DNA from: Streptomyces sp. MUM 203J
Lineage (GTDB): Bacteria > Actinomycetota > Actinomycetes > Streptomycetales > Streptomycetaceae
DNA length: 64,000 bases
Assembly: GCF_022414595.1 (NCBI RefSeq)
Contig: NZ_JADWYO010000014.1
Location: forward strand, 41,513 to 105,512
Direction: 5' to 3'
In this document: piece by piece, positions 44,243-53,734 of the stretch
Numbering within the stretch: position 1 is the stretch's first letter
Layout of the letters: each line of letters begins with the position of its first letter
Notes under the pieces: generated by a model
Seen by the model: only the letters and a program-made list of their open reading frames with translations
The model's database searches: none
What the model was told of the DNA's origin: nothing
Program-made: the position numbers and the translations under genes

Positions 44243-44797
44243 GTGCAGTCGCAGACGCAGAATCAGGTCCCGTCCCCCCTCAGCTCCCCGCACAGCCCTC
44301 TCACCTCACCCCACCACCGCCGCACCGCACCGCACCGCCACCCCCAGGCCGCCAGGATCGCCCGGACCCTGGCCGCCCTCACCCTGGCCGCCGTCGGCGG
44401 CACGATGCTGGCCCCCGGTGCCGTTCCGGAGGCCGAGGCCGCCCCCGCCCTCGCGAACAAGGCGCTGAACATCGCGGCGTCCAAGAAGGGCGCGCCCTAC
44501 CAGTGGGGCGCGACCGGCCCGTACCGCTTCGACTGCTCGGGCCTGACGCTCTACTCGTACAAGAAGGCCGGGAAGAGGCTGCCGCGCACCGCGCAGGCTC
44601 AGTACAACCGGACCCGCCGGATCGCGAAGTCCCAGCGGACCAGGGGCGACCTGGTCTTCTTCCACGGCCGGGGCGGCGTCTACCACGTGGGCATCTACGC
44701 CGGGAACAACAGGATCTGGCACTCCCCGAAGAGCGGTTCGTGGGTGAAACTCGACCGCATCTGGTCCCGGTCCGTCTCGTACGGCCGGGTGCGCTGA
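44243..44797 (+). CDS. Secreted NlpC/P60 peptidoglycan endopeptidase
   Basis: 184 residues from the GTG at 44243 after AAGGG. The signal peptide is long: a Ser/Pro/His-rich n-region, then IARTLAALTLAAVGGTMLAPG and a likely cleavage after AEA. The NlpC/P60 domain (about 75-184) has the catalytic Cys in FDCSGLTLYSY, His in YHVGIYAGNN and a third polar residue in WHSPKSG. It cleaves stem-peptide bonds in the wall. The upstream ydaO RNA ties its expression to c-di-AMP, as for resuscitation and wall-remodelling genes. An ATG far upstream in frame would lie inside the riboswitch and is rejected. Confidence 0.93.
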   Translation: MQSQTQNQVPSPLSSPHSPLTSPHHRRTAPHRHPQAARIARTLAALTLAAVGGTMLAPGAVPEAEAAPALANKALNIAASKKGAPYQWGATGPYRFDCSGLTLYSYKKAGKRLPRTAQAQYNRTRRIAKSQRTRGDLVFFHGRGGVYHVGIYAGNNRIWHSPKSGSWVKLDRIWSRSVSYGRVR

Positions 44798-44816
44798 CCC
44801 CGTAGCGGCGCGGCGG

Positions 44817-45248
44817 TCAGCTCTGCACCGGGGCCGGCCAGGGCAGGGCGATCCAGACGGTCTTGCCACCCTCGTCGGTCGGGGTGACCGAGAGCCGGCC
44901 GCCGCGTTCGGCGGTGAGCCAGCGGATGATGACCATGCCGCGGCCGTTGTCCTGCTGAACGGCCGCCGGCAGCCGCTGCGGCCAGCGCGGATGGCTGTCG
45001 GTGACGCCGAGCCTCAGCCGCTCCTCGCGTTCCAGCCGCAGGTCGACGGTGAACGTGGGCGACTGGCCGAAGGTGTGCTGCACGGCGTTCGTGGCGAGTT
45101 CTGAGACGATCAGCCGGACGGTGTCGGTGATGTCGGCGCCGTCCGGCAGTCCCCATTCGGTCAGGATGTCGGCCACATATCTGCGGGCGGCGGACACCGA
45201 GGCCGGATCGCTCGGCAGAGTGACGGACGCTTCCTGGTGATCTGCCAT
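44817..45248 (-). CDS. ATP-binding regulator, RsbW-like (HATPase_c_2)
   Basis: 143 residues. A single GHKL ATPase domain: N-box RLIVSELATNAVQHTF and G1 box DNGRGMVIIRWL are clear. This large Streptomyces family of stand-alone HATPase_c_2 proteins contains anti-sigma factor kinases and developmental regulators. No sigma factor or anti-anti-sigma gene is next to it, so the partner is unknown. Start at the ATG 45248, with GAAGGGA upstream at slightly long spacing. Confidence 0.85.
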   Translation of the reverse strand: MADHQEASVTLPSDPASVSAARRYVADILTEWGLPDGADITDTVRLIVSELATNAVQHTFGQSPTFTVDLRLEREERLRLGVTDSHPRWPQRLPAAVQQDNGRGMVIIRWLTAERGGRLSVTPTDEGGKTVWIALPWPAPVQS

Positions 45249-45455
45249 GGCGACGCTGTCCCTTCCCGCGGTGCTTCGCGCCAGACTGCCACTTATGTCG
45301 CCCCTGCGGGGAGCGATCCACCAAGATACGCACACACCTGTCGCTCGATGCGGTGAACTCTGGGACGGGAGGGCGGATCCCCAAGGGCACCGGCAGACCG
45401 CAGCCGTAATTCACGCCGCCCGCCCGGGGGCCGTTCACCACCGCACTGCGGGGCG

Positions 45456-46610
45456 TCAACCGGCGGGCGCTGTCCGGGAGATGACGGCGAGCGCCGCATC
45501 GATCTGACGGTCACTCAGATCACCCCGGGCGGTGAGCCGCAGGCGCGAGATCCCGTCAGGCACGGACGGTGGCCGGAAACAGCCCACCGACAGCCCCTGG
45601 GAGCGGCAGTCCGCCGCCCAGCGCACCGCCTGTTCGGGCGAGGGGGCGCGCACGGACACCACCGCCGCGTCGGGCCGCGCGGCGCTCAACCCGGCCTCGG
45701 TCAGCCGTCCGTGCAGGGTGGCCGCCACCGTGCGCGCGCGTGCGGCCCGTTCCGGTTCTCGGCGCAGAAGGCGCAGGGCCGCCAGCGCGGCGGCCGCCGC
45801 GGCCGGGGCGAGCCCCGTGTCGAAGATGAACGTCCGGGCTGCGTTCACCAGATGCTCGACGACCCGGGCAGGACCCAGCACCGCTCCGCCCTGGCTGCCC
45901 AGGGACTTGGACAGCGTGGCCGTCGCCACCACGTCCGGGGCGCCCGCCAGGCCCGCCGCGTGCAGCGCTCCGCGCCCGCCCTCGCCCAGGACGCCCAGTC
46001 CGTGGGCGTCGTCGACGACCAGGGCCGCACCGTGATCACGGCAGACCTCGGCCAGGTCGACGAGGGGCGCCGCGTCCCCGTCGACGGAGAACACCGAGTC
46101 GGTGACCACCAGTGCCCGCCGCCCGGGATCGGCGGCGAGGGTCTTGCGTACGGCGTGGGGGTCCGCGTGCGGGACGACGGCGGTCTCGGCGCGCGAGAGC
46201 CTGCAGCCGTCCACGATGGAGGCGTGGTTGGCCGCGTCCGAGACGGTCAGTGAGCCGTGGGCGCTCAGTGCGGTGAGGACGGCCAGGTTCGCGGCGTACC
46301 CGGAGGAGAAGACCAGCGCGGCCTCGAACCCGCAGAACGCGGCGATTTCCCGCTCCAGTTCGGCGTGCAGCTCGGTGGAGCCGGTCACCAGCCGGGAACC
46401 GGTGGCGCCCGCGCCCCAGAGGGTCGCCGCGCCGGCGGCGGCCGCCGTGACCTCGGGGTGGCGCGCCAGCCCCAGGTAGTCGTTGCTCGCGAGGTCCAGC
46501 AGGTCCGGCTCGGCGGGGCGGGGCCGCAGCGTGCGGACGAGCCCGGCGCCGGCCCGGCGGCGCGCCTCGGCGGTGATCCACCCGAACGGCCCGTCCGGCT
46601 CCTCGGACAT
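45456..46610 (-). CDS. bioF: 8-amino-7-oxononanoate synthase BioF
   Basis: 384 residues of the alpha-oxoamine synthase family. [50 protein letters not shown] and the PLP-Lys segment [14 protein letters not shown] are diagnostic. It condenses pimeloyl-ACP/CoA with L-alanine, the first committed step of biotin ring assembly. It is divergent from bioB with 172 bp between, the same pathway transcribed from a shared control region. AAGGGG precedes the ATG. Confidence 0.95.
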   Translation of the reverse strand: MSEEPDGPFGWITAEARRRAGAGLVRTLRPRPAEPDLLDLASNDYLGLARHPEVTAAAAGAATLWGAGATGSRLVTGSTELHAELEREIAAFCGFEAALVFSSGYAANLAVLTALSAHGSLTVSDAANHASIVDGCRLSRAETAVVPHADPHAVRKTLAADPGRRALVVTDSVFSVDGDAAPLVDLAEVCRDHGAALVVDDAHGLGVLGEGGRGALHAAGLAGAPDVVATATLSKSLGSQGGAVLGPARVVEHLVNAARTFIFDTGLAPAAAAAALAALRLLRREPERAARARTVAATLHGRLTEAGLSAARPDAAVVSVRAPSPEQAVRWAADCRSQGLSVGCFRPPSVPDGISRLRLTARGDLSDRQIDAALAVISRTAPAG

Positions 46611-46782
46611 GCCCGGCCCCTTCCTGTGCCCTGTCGCCTCATGGGTGCCGCTTTGTAGGCAGCGCACAGACCCTAGCGAAGAAGGGGCATGGTCAGAGTG
46701 TGGCCATACACACACCCCCGGTGCGCCCTGTTGTGGATTTCCTCCTTGGCCCCGGGGTACGGCATGGGTGAGGATCAGCGCC

Positions 46783-47961
46783 ATGGACCTGTTGAACACG
46801 CTGGTGGACAAGGGGCTGCGGCGTGAGCTGCCGACCCGCGATGAGGCGCTCGCCGTCCTGGCGACCTCCGACGACGAACTGCTGGACGTGGTGGCCGCGG
46901 CCGGAAAGGTGCGGCGCCACTGGTTCGGGCGGCGGGTGAAGCTCAACTATCTGGTCAACCTCAAGTCCGGTCTGTGCCCGGAGGACTGCTCGTACTGCTC
47001 GCAGCGGCTCGGTTCCAAGGCGGACATCCTCAAGTACACCTGGCTGAAGCCGGAGGAGGCCTCGGCGGCCGCCGCCGCGGGTGTCGCGGGCGGCGCCAAG
47101 CGGGTCTGCCTGGTCGCCAGCGGCCGGGGGCCGACGGACCGGGACATCGACCGGGTGTCCAGGACCATCGAGGCCATCAAGGGCGAGAACGAGGACATCG
47201 AGGTGTGCGCCTGCCTCGGGCTCCTCTCGGACGGCCAGGCCGAGCGGCTGCGCACGGCGGGGGCCGACGCCTACAACCACAACCTCAACACGTCCGAGGA
47301 GACGTACGGGGACATCACGACCACCCACACCTACGCGGACCGGGTCGACACGGTGCAGAAGGCGCACTCGGCCGGTCTTTCGGCGTGTTCGGGCCTGATC
47401 GCGGGCATGGGCGAGACGGACCAGGACCTCGTCGACGTGGTGTTCGCGCTGCGCGAGCTGGACCCGGACTCGGTGCCGGTGAACTTCCTGATCCCGTTCG
47501 AGGGGACCCCGCTCGCGAAGGAGTGGAACCTCACCCCGCAGCGGGCGCTGCGCATTCTGGCCATGGTCCGGTTCGTCTGCCCCGACGTGGAGGTGCGGCT
47601 GGCGGGCGGCCGGGAGGTGCACCTGCGGACGCTGCAGCCGCTGGCGCTGCACCTGGCCAACTCGATCTTCCTCGGGGACTACCTGACCAGTGAGGGCCAG
47701 GCCGGCAAGGCGGACCTGGAGATGATCGCGGACGCGGGCTTCGAGGTGGAGGGCGCGGACACGACCACCCTGCCGGAGCACCGGGCGGACGCGGCGGCCG
47801 GATGCGGTACGGACGGCGGGGGCTGCGGCTCCGGCGGCGTGTGCGGCACGTCCGAGCCGGCGGAGGCCGCCGGGGCGGCCGAGGCCGAGTCGGGCGCGCG
47901 CCCGGACCTGGTGGCGGTGCGCCGCCGGGGCACCGGGACGGACCTCGCGCCCAATGCCTGA
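46783..47961 (+). CDS. bioB: Biotin synthase BioB, with Cys-rich C-terminal tail
   Basis: 392 residues. The radical-SAM motif CPEDCSYC (about 66-73), [28 protein letters not shown] and the C-terminal [11 protein letters not shown] are those of biotin synthase, which inserts sulfur into dethiobiotin. A tail of some 60 residues extends beyond the barrel and contains four Cys in a Gly-rich stretch ([18 protein letters not shown]). Start at the ATG 46783; more upstream in-frame starts would read through the promoter region. It overlaps bioA by 8 nt. Confidence 0.96.
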   Translation: MDLLNTLVDKGLRRELPTRDEALAVLATSDDELLDVVAAAGKVRRHWFGRRVKLNYLVNLKSGLCPEDCSYCSQRLGSKADILKYTWLKPEEASAAAAAGVAGGAKRVCLVASGRGPTDRDIDRVSRTIEAIKGENEDIEVCACLGLLSDGQAERLRTAGADAYNHNLNTSEETYGDITTTHTYADRVDTVQKAHSAGLSACSGLIAGMGETDQDLVDVVFALRELDPDSVPVNFLIPFEGTPLAKEWNLTPQRALRILAMVRFVCPDVEVRLAGGREVHLRTLQPLALHLANSIFLGDYLTSEGQAGKADLEMIADAGFEVEGADTTTLPEHRADAAAGCGTDGGGCGSGGVCGTSEPAEAAGAAEAESGARPDLVAVRRRGTGTDLAPNA

Positions 47962-49252
47962 GCCCTCCTCGTACGGCCCGGGCGAACTGCTCGCGCTCGA
48001 CCGTGAGCACGTGTGGCACCCGTACGGTCCGATGCCCGGCCGTGCCGATCCGCTGGTGGTGGAGTCGGCCTCCGGGGTGCGGCTGCGGCTGGCCGAACCG
48101 GTGCACGGGCGGACCGAGCTGGTCGACGGCATGTCGTCCTGGTGGTCGGCGATCCACGGCTACGGCCACCCGGTGCTCGACGAGGCGGCACGGGCCCAGC
48201 TGGACCGGATGAGCCATGTCATGTTCGGCGGGCTCACCCACGAGCCGGCGGTCCGCCTGGCCGCACGGCTGGTGGAGATCGCTCCGGAACCGCTCCGTCA
48301 TGTCTTCCTCTGCGACTCCGGCTCGGTGTCGGTCGAGGTGGCGGTGAAGATGTGCCTCCAGTACTGGCGCTCCACGGGCCGCCCGGCCAAGCGACGGCTG
48401 CTCACCTGGCGGGGCGGCTACCACGGGGACACCTGGCAGCCGATGTCGGTGTGCGACCCCGAGGGCGGGATGCACGAGCTGTGGTCGGGGGCGCTGCCGC
48501 AGCAGGTCTTCGCGGGCCCGCCGCCGGAGACGTACGAGGAGTCGTACGCGGAGGAGCTGCGGGCTCTCGTCGCCCGCCACGCGCACGAACTGGCCGCGGT
48601 GATAGTGGAGCCGGTCGTCCAGGGCGCGGGCGGGATGCGGTTCCACTCCCCCGCGTATCTGCGGGTCCTGCGGGAGGCCTGCGACGCGCACGACGTGCTG
48701 TTGGTCTTCGACGAGATCGCGACGGGATTCGGCCGTACGGGCACGCTGTTCGCGGCGGAGCACGCGGGGGTGTCGCCCGACGTGATGTGCGTCGGCAAGG
48801 CCCTGACGGGCGGCTACCTGTCGATGGCGGCGACGCTGTGCACCTCGCACGTGGCGGACGGGATCTCGCGGGGCGAGGTACCGGTGCTGGCCCACGGTCC
48901 GACGTTCATGGGCAACCCGCTGGCCTCGGCCGTGGCCTGCGCGTCCATCGACCTGCTGCTCGGACAGGACTGGGCGCGCGAGGTCGGGCGGATCGAGGCG
49001 GGGCTGCGGGAGGGCCTGGCGGAGGCGCGGGACATGGCGGGTGTCCGGGACGTACGGGTGCTCGGCGCGATCGGGGTGGTCCAGCTCGACCGCCCGGTCG
49101 ACATGGCGGCCGCCACGGCCGCGGCGGTCCGGGAGGGCGTGTGGGTGCGCCCCTTCCGGGACCTGGTGTACGTGATGCCGCCGTACGTGACGTCCGACGA
49201 GGACCTGGCGCGGATCTGCCGCGCGGTGTGCGCCGCGGCGAAGGAGGGCTGA
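47954..49252 (+). CDS. bioA: Adenosylmethionine-8-amino-7-oxononanoate aminotransferase BioA
   Basis: 432 residues, class III aminotransferase. [61 protein letters not shown] and the PLP-Lys segment [17 protein letters not shown] are typical of BioA. It makes 7,8-diaminononanoate, the substrate of BioD. The start lies inside the end of bioB (8-nt overlap), so translation is coupled. Confidence 0.96.
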   Translation: MPEPSSYGPGELLALDREHVWHPYGPMPGRADPLVVESASGVRLRLAEPVHGRTELVDGMSSWWSAIHGYGHPVLDEAARAQLDRMSHVMFGGLTHEPAVRLAARLVEIAPEPLRHVFLCDSGSVSVEVAVKMCLQYWRSTGRPAKRRLLTWRGGYHGDTWQPMSVCDPEGGMHELWSGALPQQVFAGPPPETYEESYAEELRALVARHAHELAAVIVEPVVQGAGGMRFHSPAYLRVLREACDAHDVLLVFDEIATGFGRTGTLFAAEHAGVSPDVMCVGKALTGGYLSMAATLCTSHVADGISRGEVPVLAHGPTFMGNPLASAVACASIDLLLGQDWAREVGRIEAGLREGLAEARDMAGVRDVRVLGAIGVVQLDRPVDMAAATAAAVREGVWVRPFRDLVYVMPPYVTSDEDLARICRAVCAAAKEG

Positions 49253-49253
49253 G

Positions 49254-49958
49254 ATGCCGAGCGAGCACCGCGTGCTGGTGGTGACCGGCACGGGCACGGA
49301 GGTCGGCAAGACCGTCGCCACGGCGGCGGTAGCGGCCGTGGCGCGTGCGGCGGGCCGTTCGGTGGCCGTGCTGAAACCCGCGCAGACGGGTGTCGGGCCC
49401 GGTGAGCGGGGCGACGCGGACGAGGTGGTGCGGCTGGCGGGCGCCGGGGTGACGGGTCGTGAACTGGCGCGCTACCCGGAACCGTTGGCCCCGGAGACGG
49501 CGGCCCGGCGGGCCGGGCTGCCCCCGGTGGGGCCGCGCGACGTGGCCGAGGCCGCGGAGAAGCTGGCGGCCGAGCACGACCTCGTGCTGGTGGAGGGCGC
49601 GGGCGGGCTGCTCGTGCGCTACGACGCGGAGGGCGGCACGCTCGCGGACGCGGCGCGGCTGCTGGACGCACCGGTGCTGGTGGTCGCGGCGGCGGGGCTG
49701 GGCACGCTGAACCTGGCGGCGTTGACCGGCGAGGCGTTGCGGGCCCGGGGTCTGCGGCAGCTGGGCGTGCTGGTCGGCAGCCTGCCGGCGCGGCCCGGGC
49801 TCGCCGAACGCTGCAACCTGACGGACCTGCCGGTCGCCGCGGGCGCGCCCCTGCTGGGCGCGCTCCCCGCGGGCGCGGGCGCCCTCACGCCGGCCGCGTT
49901 CCGCGCGGCGGCGCGAGGGTGGCTGGGAGCGGGCCTGGGCGGGACGTGGACGGGCTGA
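49254..49958 (+). CDS. bioD: Dethiobiotin synthetase BioD
   Basis: 234 residues. P-loop [25 protein letters not shown] and [12 protein letters not shown] are the ATP and substrate motifs. It carboxylates 7,8-diaminononanoate to dethiobiotin with ATP. ATG one nt after the bioA stop codon. Last gene of bioBAD. Confidence 0.95.
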   Translation: MPSEHRVLVVTGTGTEVGKTVATAAVAAVARAAGRSVAVLKPAQTGVGPGERGDADEVVRLAGAGVTGRELARYPEPLAPETAARRAGLPPVGPRDVAEAAEKLAAEHDLVLVEGAGGLLVRYDAEGGTLADAARLLDAPVLVVAAAGLGTLNLAALTGEALRARGLRQLGVLVGSLPARPGLAERCNLTDLPVAAGAPLLGALPAGAGALTPAAFRAAARGWLGAGLGGTWTG

Positions 49959-50130
49959 GGACCGGGCATACGGGTTCGGCGTGCAGGGACAGGGAGGGCG
50001 GATCAGGGCGGCGGGCGTACGGCCACCGGGCCGGTCCCGCCGTGCCCGGCCCCTCCGTGCTCTCGGCTTCGCCCGCACGGCGGACCCCCCGCGTGCGGGG
50101 AGGGGAACGCAGGCCCACGGCGGGGAACTG

Positions 50131-50152
50131 ACTGCCGCGAAACCGCGGCAGT
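50131..50152 (+). other. 9-bp hairpin before the VOC gene
   Basis: ACTGCCGCG (50131-50139) and CGCGGCAGT (50144-50152) are exact reverse complements with an AAAC tetraloop. It ends 15 nt before the ATG of the VOC protein gene, so it could terminate bioBAD read-through or, in the mRNA, affect translation of the next gene. Confidence 0.55.
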
Positions 50153-50167
50153 CCATAGGGTTCCCTC

Positions 50168-50512
50168 ATGCGTGCCATCGTCAGTGAGATCGTGTTCGAC
50201 TGCGCCGACCCGGCGGGCCTCGTCCGGTTCTGGGCAGGGCTGCTCGGGGGTGACCCCGTGGACCGGGGGCCCGACTGGTCCTACGTCGAACCCCCCGGGT
50301 TCGTGCGGGTCGCGTTCCAGCGCGTACCGGAGGGCAAGGCCGTCAAGAACCGGCTGCACCTGGACCTGCACGCAGCCGACGTGGCCGCCGCCGCGGACGA
50401 GGCGGCCCGGATGGGAGCCGTACGCGTCGGCGGGGTCGTGGAGGACGAGGCCGGCCGGTTCCAGGTGCTGCTGGACCCGGAAGGCAACGAGTTCTGTTTC
50501 GTGGCGGGCTGA
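50168..50512 (+). CDS. VOC-family (glyoxalase-like) protein
   Basis: 114 residues with the paired beta-alpha-beta-beta-beta modules of the vicinal oxygen chelate fold: IVFDCADPAGLVRFWAGLLG at the start and VLLDPEGNEFCFV at the end. Metal ligands (RLHLDL His, EGNEFCF Glu) are plausible. The reaction is unknown; such single-domain proteins include glyoxalases, resistance proteins and non-enzymatic binders. Confidence 0.85.
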   Translation: MRAIVSEIVFDCADPAGLVRFWAGLLGGDPVDRGPDWSYVEPPGFVRVAFQRVPEGKAVKNRLHLDLHAADVAAAADEAARMGAVRVGGVVEDEAGRFQVLLDPEGNEFCFVAG

Positions 50513-50581
50513 CAGGCCGACGGCAGAGGCGGGGAGGGGGCACAATCCCGGTAACCGTCCGTTCCGCCGGAGGAGGCCGCG

Positions 50582-51238
50582 ATGACCCGGGATCCCGTTC
50601 ACCATCCGCTGTTCGCCCGCTTCTACGCCCGCGTGAGCACCGTCAGCGAGCAGAAGGCCGGCGTGGCCGCGTACCGCAGGGAACTGCTGGACGGCCTGTC
50701 CGGCCGGGTCATCGAGGTGGGCGCGGGCAACGGGCTGAACTTCGCGCACTACCCGGCCACCGTGTCGGAGGTCGTCGCGATCGAACCGGAGCGGGTGCTG
50801 CGCCGCATGGCCGTGGAGGCGGGTCTGCGCGCGGGTGTGCCGGTGGACGTGGTGCCGGGGGTGGCGGAGGCGCTGCCGGTGAAGAGTGAGGCGTTCGACG
50901 GGGCGGTCGCCTCCCTGGTGCTGTGCAGCGTACGGAATCCGCGCCGCTCGCTGGAGGAGCTGCGGCGGGTGCTCCGGCCGGGTGGTGAGCTGCGGTTCTT
51001 CGAGCACACCCGGGCGCCCGGGCGGGTGCTGGAGGCCACACAGCGGGTCCTGGACGCCACCGTGTGGCCGCGGATGTTCGGCGGCTGCCACACGTCCCGT
51101 GATCCGCTGGCGGTGATCGAGGCGGCGGGTTTCGAGGTCGTCACGTACCGCAGGGCACGGGTGCCGGAGCGCGGGGTGCTGCTGCCGATGTCGCCGCACG
51201 TCCTGGGTGTGGCGCGGCGCCCTTTGTCCGACGGCTGA
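50582..51238 (+). CDS. Class I SAM-dependent methyltransferase
   Basis: 218 residues. Motif I VIEVGAGNGLNFAHYP, motif II VVAIEP, VASLVLCSVRNPRRSLEELRRVLRPGGELRFFEH is the UbiE/Methyltransf_11 core. It starts at an ATG after GGAGGAGGCCGCG, 69 nt from the VOC gene. The C-terminal part (residues about 170-218) matches phosphatidylethanolamine/quinone-type methyltransferases only loosely, so the acceptor is not assigned. Confidence 0.88.
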   Translation: MTRDPVHHPLFARFYARVSTVSEQKAGVAAYRRELLDGLSGRVIEVGAGNGLNFAHYPATVSEVVAIEPERVLRRMAVEAGLRAGVPVDVVPGVAEALPVKSEAFDGAVASLVLCSVRNPRRSLEELRRVLRPGGELRFFEHTRAPGRVLEATQRVLDATVWPRMFGGCHTSRDPLAVIEAAGFEVVTYRRARVPERGVLLPMSPHVLGVARRPLSDG

Positions 51239-51308
51239 CGCGGCTGCCGGCCCCGGGGCGGCCGATGCGACCCTGCATACAATCAGCCATGCGAGCACGG
51301 AGAATACG

Positions 51309-52607
51309 TTGACAGCGCCGCCCGAGCCGGGCGCCCGTTCACAGACCCCGCCCACTGCCGCCGAGGGGGTGGAGCAGGCCGCCGCGCAGCGCCGGGTGCT
51401 GACCGTCCTCGTCGTGTCCCAGGTGCTGAGCGGTGCCGGGCTCGCGGCCGGGATCACGGTGGGCGCGCTGCTGGCACAGGACATGCTGGGCTCCACCCGC
51501 CTCTCGGGGCTGCCGAGCGGCCTGTTCACGACGGGTTCGGCGCTCGCCGCCGTCGCGGTCGGCCGGGTGTCGCAGCGATACGGCCGCAGGCCCGGGCTGG
51601 CTGCCGGGTACGCCACGGGCGCGGTGGGCAGCGGGGGCGTCATCGCGGCGGCGGTCACCGGCAGCGCGCCGCTGCTGTTCTTCGCCCTGTTCGTGTACGG
51701 AGCGGGCAGCGCCACCAACCTTCAGGCACGCTACGCGGGCGCGGACCTCGCCGACCCCGCGCACCGGGGCCGGGCCGTGAGCACCGTGCTGGTCGCCACG
51801 ACCTTCGGCGGCGTCGTCGGGCCCAACCTGGCGGCGCCGACCGGTGTGGTGGCGGAGGCGCTGGGGATACCCCGGCTCGCGGGTCCGTTCCTGCTGGCCG
51901 GTGCGGCGTACGGGGCGGGGGCGCTGTTCCTGGCGGTGTGGCTGCGGCCGGACCCGCTGCTGACGGCCCGCGAGATCGCAGCGCGCCGGGAGGTGGCGGA
52001 GGCCGCCGCGGAGGATCCCGCCGCAGGCGGCGGACCGGAGACCGAGCCGGTCGCCTCTCGGGGCGGGGTGCCGCTGGGTGCCGGGATCATGGCGCTGGCG
52101 CAGCTCGTCATGGTGGCGATCATGACGATGACGCCGGTCCACATGCAGGACCACGGGCACAGCACCGCGGCCTCGGGTCTGGTGATCTCCCTGCACGTGG
52201 CGGCGATGTTCCTGCCGTCGCCGCTGACCGGGCTGCTGGTGGACCGTGTGGGGCGGTTGTGGACGGCCTGCGGGTCCGGGCTGGTGCTGCTGGCCGCCGG
52301 GGTGCTCGCGGCGCTCTCCCCGCCGGACTCCCTGCCGCTGCTGGCGGCGGCTCTGGTGCTGCTGGGCCTGGGCTGGAACCTGGGCCTGATCAGCGGTACG
52401 GCCCTGATCACGGACAGCCTCCCCCTGGCCACCCGGGCACGTACGCAGGGCATGGTCGACGTGGGGATCGCGGTCTCCGGTGCCGTGGGCGGTATGGCGT
52501 CCGGGTTCGTGGTGGCGGGCCTGGGCTTTCCGTTCCTCGCGGCGGTCGGCGGCGCCCTGGCGCTGTCCCTGATCCCCGTGATCGCCCTCGCCGCGCGGCC
52601 CCGCTGA
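51309..52607 (+). CDS. MFS transporter
   Basis: 432 residues from a TTG at 51309, chosen because GGAGA lies about 5 nt upstream and because earlier in-frame codons belong to the methyltransferase 3' end in another frame. Twelve helices in two halves are separated by a charged loop (about 220-250). The motif RVSQRYGRRPGLAAGY after helix 2 is the MFS loop 2-3 signature. Probably a drug or metabolite exporter driven by protons; no substrate clue in the neighbours. Its 3' end overlaps an antisense ORF. Confidence 0.88.
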   Translation: MTAPPEPGARSQTPPTAAEGVEQAAAQRRVLTVLVVSQVLSGAGLAAGITVGALLAQDMLGSTRLSGLPSGLFTTGSALAAVAVGRVSQRYGRRPGLAAGYATGAVGSGGVIAAAVTGSAPLLFFALFVYGAGSATNLQARYAGADLADPAHRGRAVSTVLVATTFGGVVGPNLAAPTGVVAEALGIPRLAGPFLLAGAAYGAGALFLAVWLRPDPLLTAREIAARREVAEAAAEDPAAGGGPETEPVASRGGVPLGAGIMALAQLVMVAIMTMTPVHMQDHGHSTAASGLVISLHVAAMFLPSPLTGLLVDRVGRLWTACGSGLVLLAAGVLAALSPPDSLPLLAAALVLLGLGWNLGLISGTALITDSLPLATRARTQGMVDVGIAVSGAVGGMASGFVVAGLGFPFLAAVGGALALSLIPVIALAARPR

Positions 52608-52980
52608 CGCCGGTCACTGCCCCGTGCCGCTCCCGGCCCCCTCCCCGGTTCCCGGCCTGGCGTTCGGCGGCGGCGTGCCACCACGCGGGCGGGGAGGGGC
52701 TGTCGACCCGTGCGGTGGACTGGTCGGGATGCAGGCCGAGCCGCCGTAGGGCGTCCGCCGGAACGCGTACGTCGTACCAGCCCCGCCAGCGGCCGTCGGC
52801 CCCGGGAGCGCAGGCCAGGCCGAGCCGGACCTCTCCGTCCCGGAAGGGCATCCAGTCGATGCCCCGGTCCCGCAGCCAAGCGCGGAGCGCCGCCGTCGGG
52901 CCCGGCCCGCCGGGCAGGTTCTCGCACGCCACGACGAGGACGAGGTCAGGACCGGGAGTGCCGTTCATGACCCCGGTCAT
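52408..52980 (-). CDS. Hypothetical protein, C-terminal end uncertain
   Basis: 190 codons are open. The first about 105 residues look like a real protein (PDLVLVVACENLPGGPGPTAALRAWL then DWMPFRDGEVRLGL, WRGWYDVRVPADALRRLGLHP), but the rest is an Arg/Pro/Gly-rich read-through antisense to the MFS gene (52408-52607). The original stop codon was probably lost by frameshift or substitution, or the last part is untranslated in relatives. It follows the Fic-like gene by 13 nt on the same strand and may belong to that operon. Starts at 52980 or 52968. Confidence 0.5.
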   Translation of the reverse strand: MTGVMNGTPGPDLVLVVACENLPGGPGPTAALRAWLRDRGIDWMPFRDGEVRLGLACAPGADGRWRGWYDVRVPADALRRLGLHPDQSTARVDSPSPPAWWHAAAERQAGNRGGGRERHGAVTGVSGAARRGRSRGSGTAPGRRRPPRGTESPGPPPRTRTPYRPRHRRPRSPRRPCPAYVPGWPGGGCP

Positions 52981-52993
52981 GGGACTGCCGCAG

Positions 52994-53365
52994 TCACAGC
53001 GTCCAGCGCTTCAGCTCGGCGGCGATGCTCCGTACGTCCGTCCGGCCGCCCTTGACGAGCCGGGCCAGGTCCCGGACCCGCTCCGGGGACGTGGCCACCC
53101 GCAGTCCGGACGCCACGAGGTAGCCGTGCGCGACGGCACACGCGAACAGCGCGTTGGAGTGCTCCAGGGCGGGCACGTGAAGCAGGAGCTGGAGCAGGGC
53201 GGCGGCGCGGGCGTGCGGGTCGTCGTAGACGGGGATGTCGAAGATCTTCGCGTCGTGCCTGCTGACGGCCGCGACGAGGGCACCCCAGTCCGCGACCTGC
53301 GGGTCGCCGGGTGTCTTCTGCTCCGCGACCATGAGCAGCCAGGCGAGGTCGACGGTGAGGCTCAT
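52994..53365 (-). CDS. Fic/Doc-like toxin homologue with a broken Fic motif
   Basis: 123 residues. Overall length and pattern (DLAWLLMVAEQ, VADWGALVAAVSRHDAKIFDIPVYDDPHARAAALLQLLLH) fit the small Streptomyces Doc-type Fic proteins that AMPylate or phosphorylate targets. The active-site loop, HxFx(D/E)xNxK in active members, is PALEHSNAL: Pro65 replaces the catalytic His, His69 the acidic residue, and the Lys/Arg after Asn71 is missing. It therefore cannot use the standard Fic mechanism. It follows the RHH antitoxin gene by 25 nt in the order antitoxin-toxin. Confidence 0.75.
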   Translation of the reverse strand: MSLTVDLAWLLMVAEQKTPGDPQVADWGALVAAVSRHDAKIFDIPVYDDPHARAAALLQLLLHVPALEHSNALFACAVAHGYLVASGLRVATSPERVRDLARLVKGGRTDVRSIAAELKRWTL

Positions 53366-53390
53366 GCGGCGGCGTGCGGGGCCGTCGCCG

Positions 53391-53642
53391 TCACCGCTCG
53401 CCCGCCGGGCGGGGACGGGGGCCGTGGGCCGCCTCGGCGCGGAACTCCTCGGCGAACACCGACTCGTACTGCTTCATGAAGTCGGCCGCCGCCTCGACGA
53501 AGGTGCGCCCCGCCTCGCCCGCGTCCCGCTGGACCAGTTCCTCGATGTACCGGTTCACGCTGACCCCCCGCTGCTGCGCCATCCGGCGGGCGGTCACGGC
53601 CGTGGCCTCGTCCACCCGAACGTTCAGCTGAGTCTTCGCCAC
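53391..53642 (-). CDS. Ribbon-helix-helix antitoxin
   Basis: 83 residues. TQLNVRVDEATAVTARRMAQQRGVSVNRYIEELV in part is a ribbon-helix-helix DNA-binding domain; the C-terminal helix (GRTFVEAAADFMKQYESVFAEEF) would bind the partner protein. It is the first gene of a two-gene toxin-antitoxin-like operon with the Fic-like gene. The C-terminal 15 residues are Pro/Arg-rich and disordered. Confidence 0.85.
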   Translation of the reverse strand: MAKTQLNVRVDEATAVTARRMAQQRGVSVNRYIEELVQRDAGEAGRTFVEAAADFMKQYESVFAEEFRAEAAHGPRPRPAGER

Positions 53643-53734
53643 GCCACTACGCTAGCGCCGGTGCGCTAGCAGGGACAAGGGGGCTGCGGAAAGGGGTCGA
53701 CGGGACGCCCCGGCCGGTGGTGGGATGCCCAGCC

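Noticed and set aside
46611..46782. BirA/BioQ-type operator between bioF and bioB
   Set aside because: No clear dyad resembling known biotin operators; only a short imperfect ATGG...CCAT repeat.
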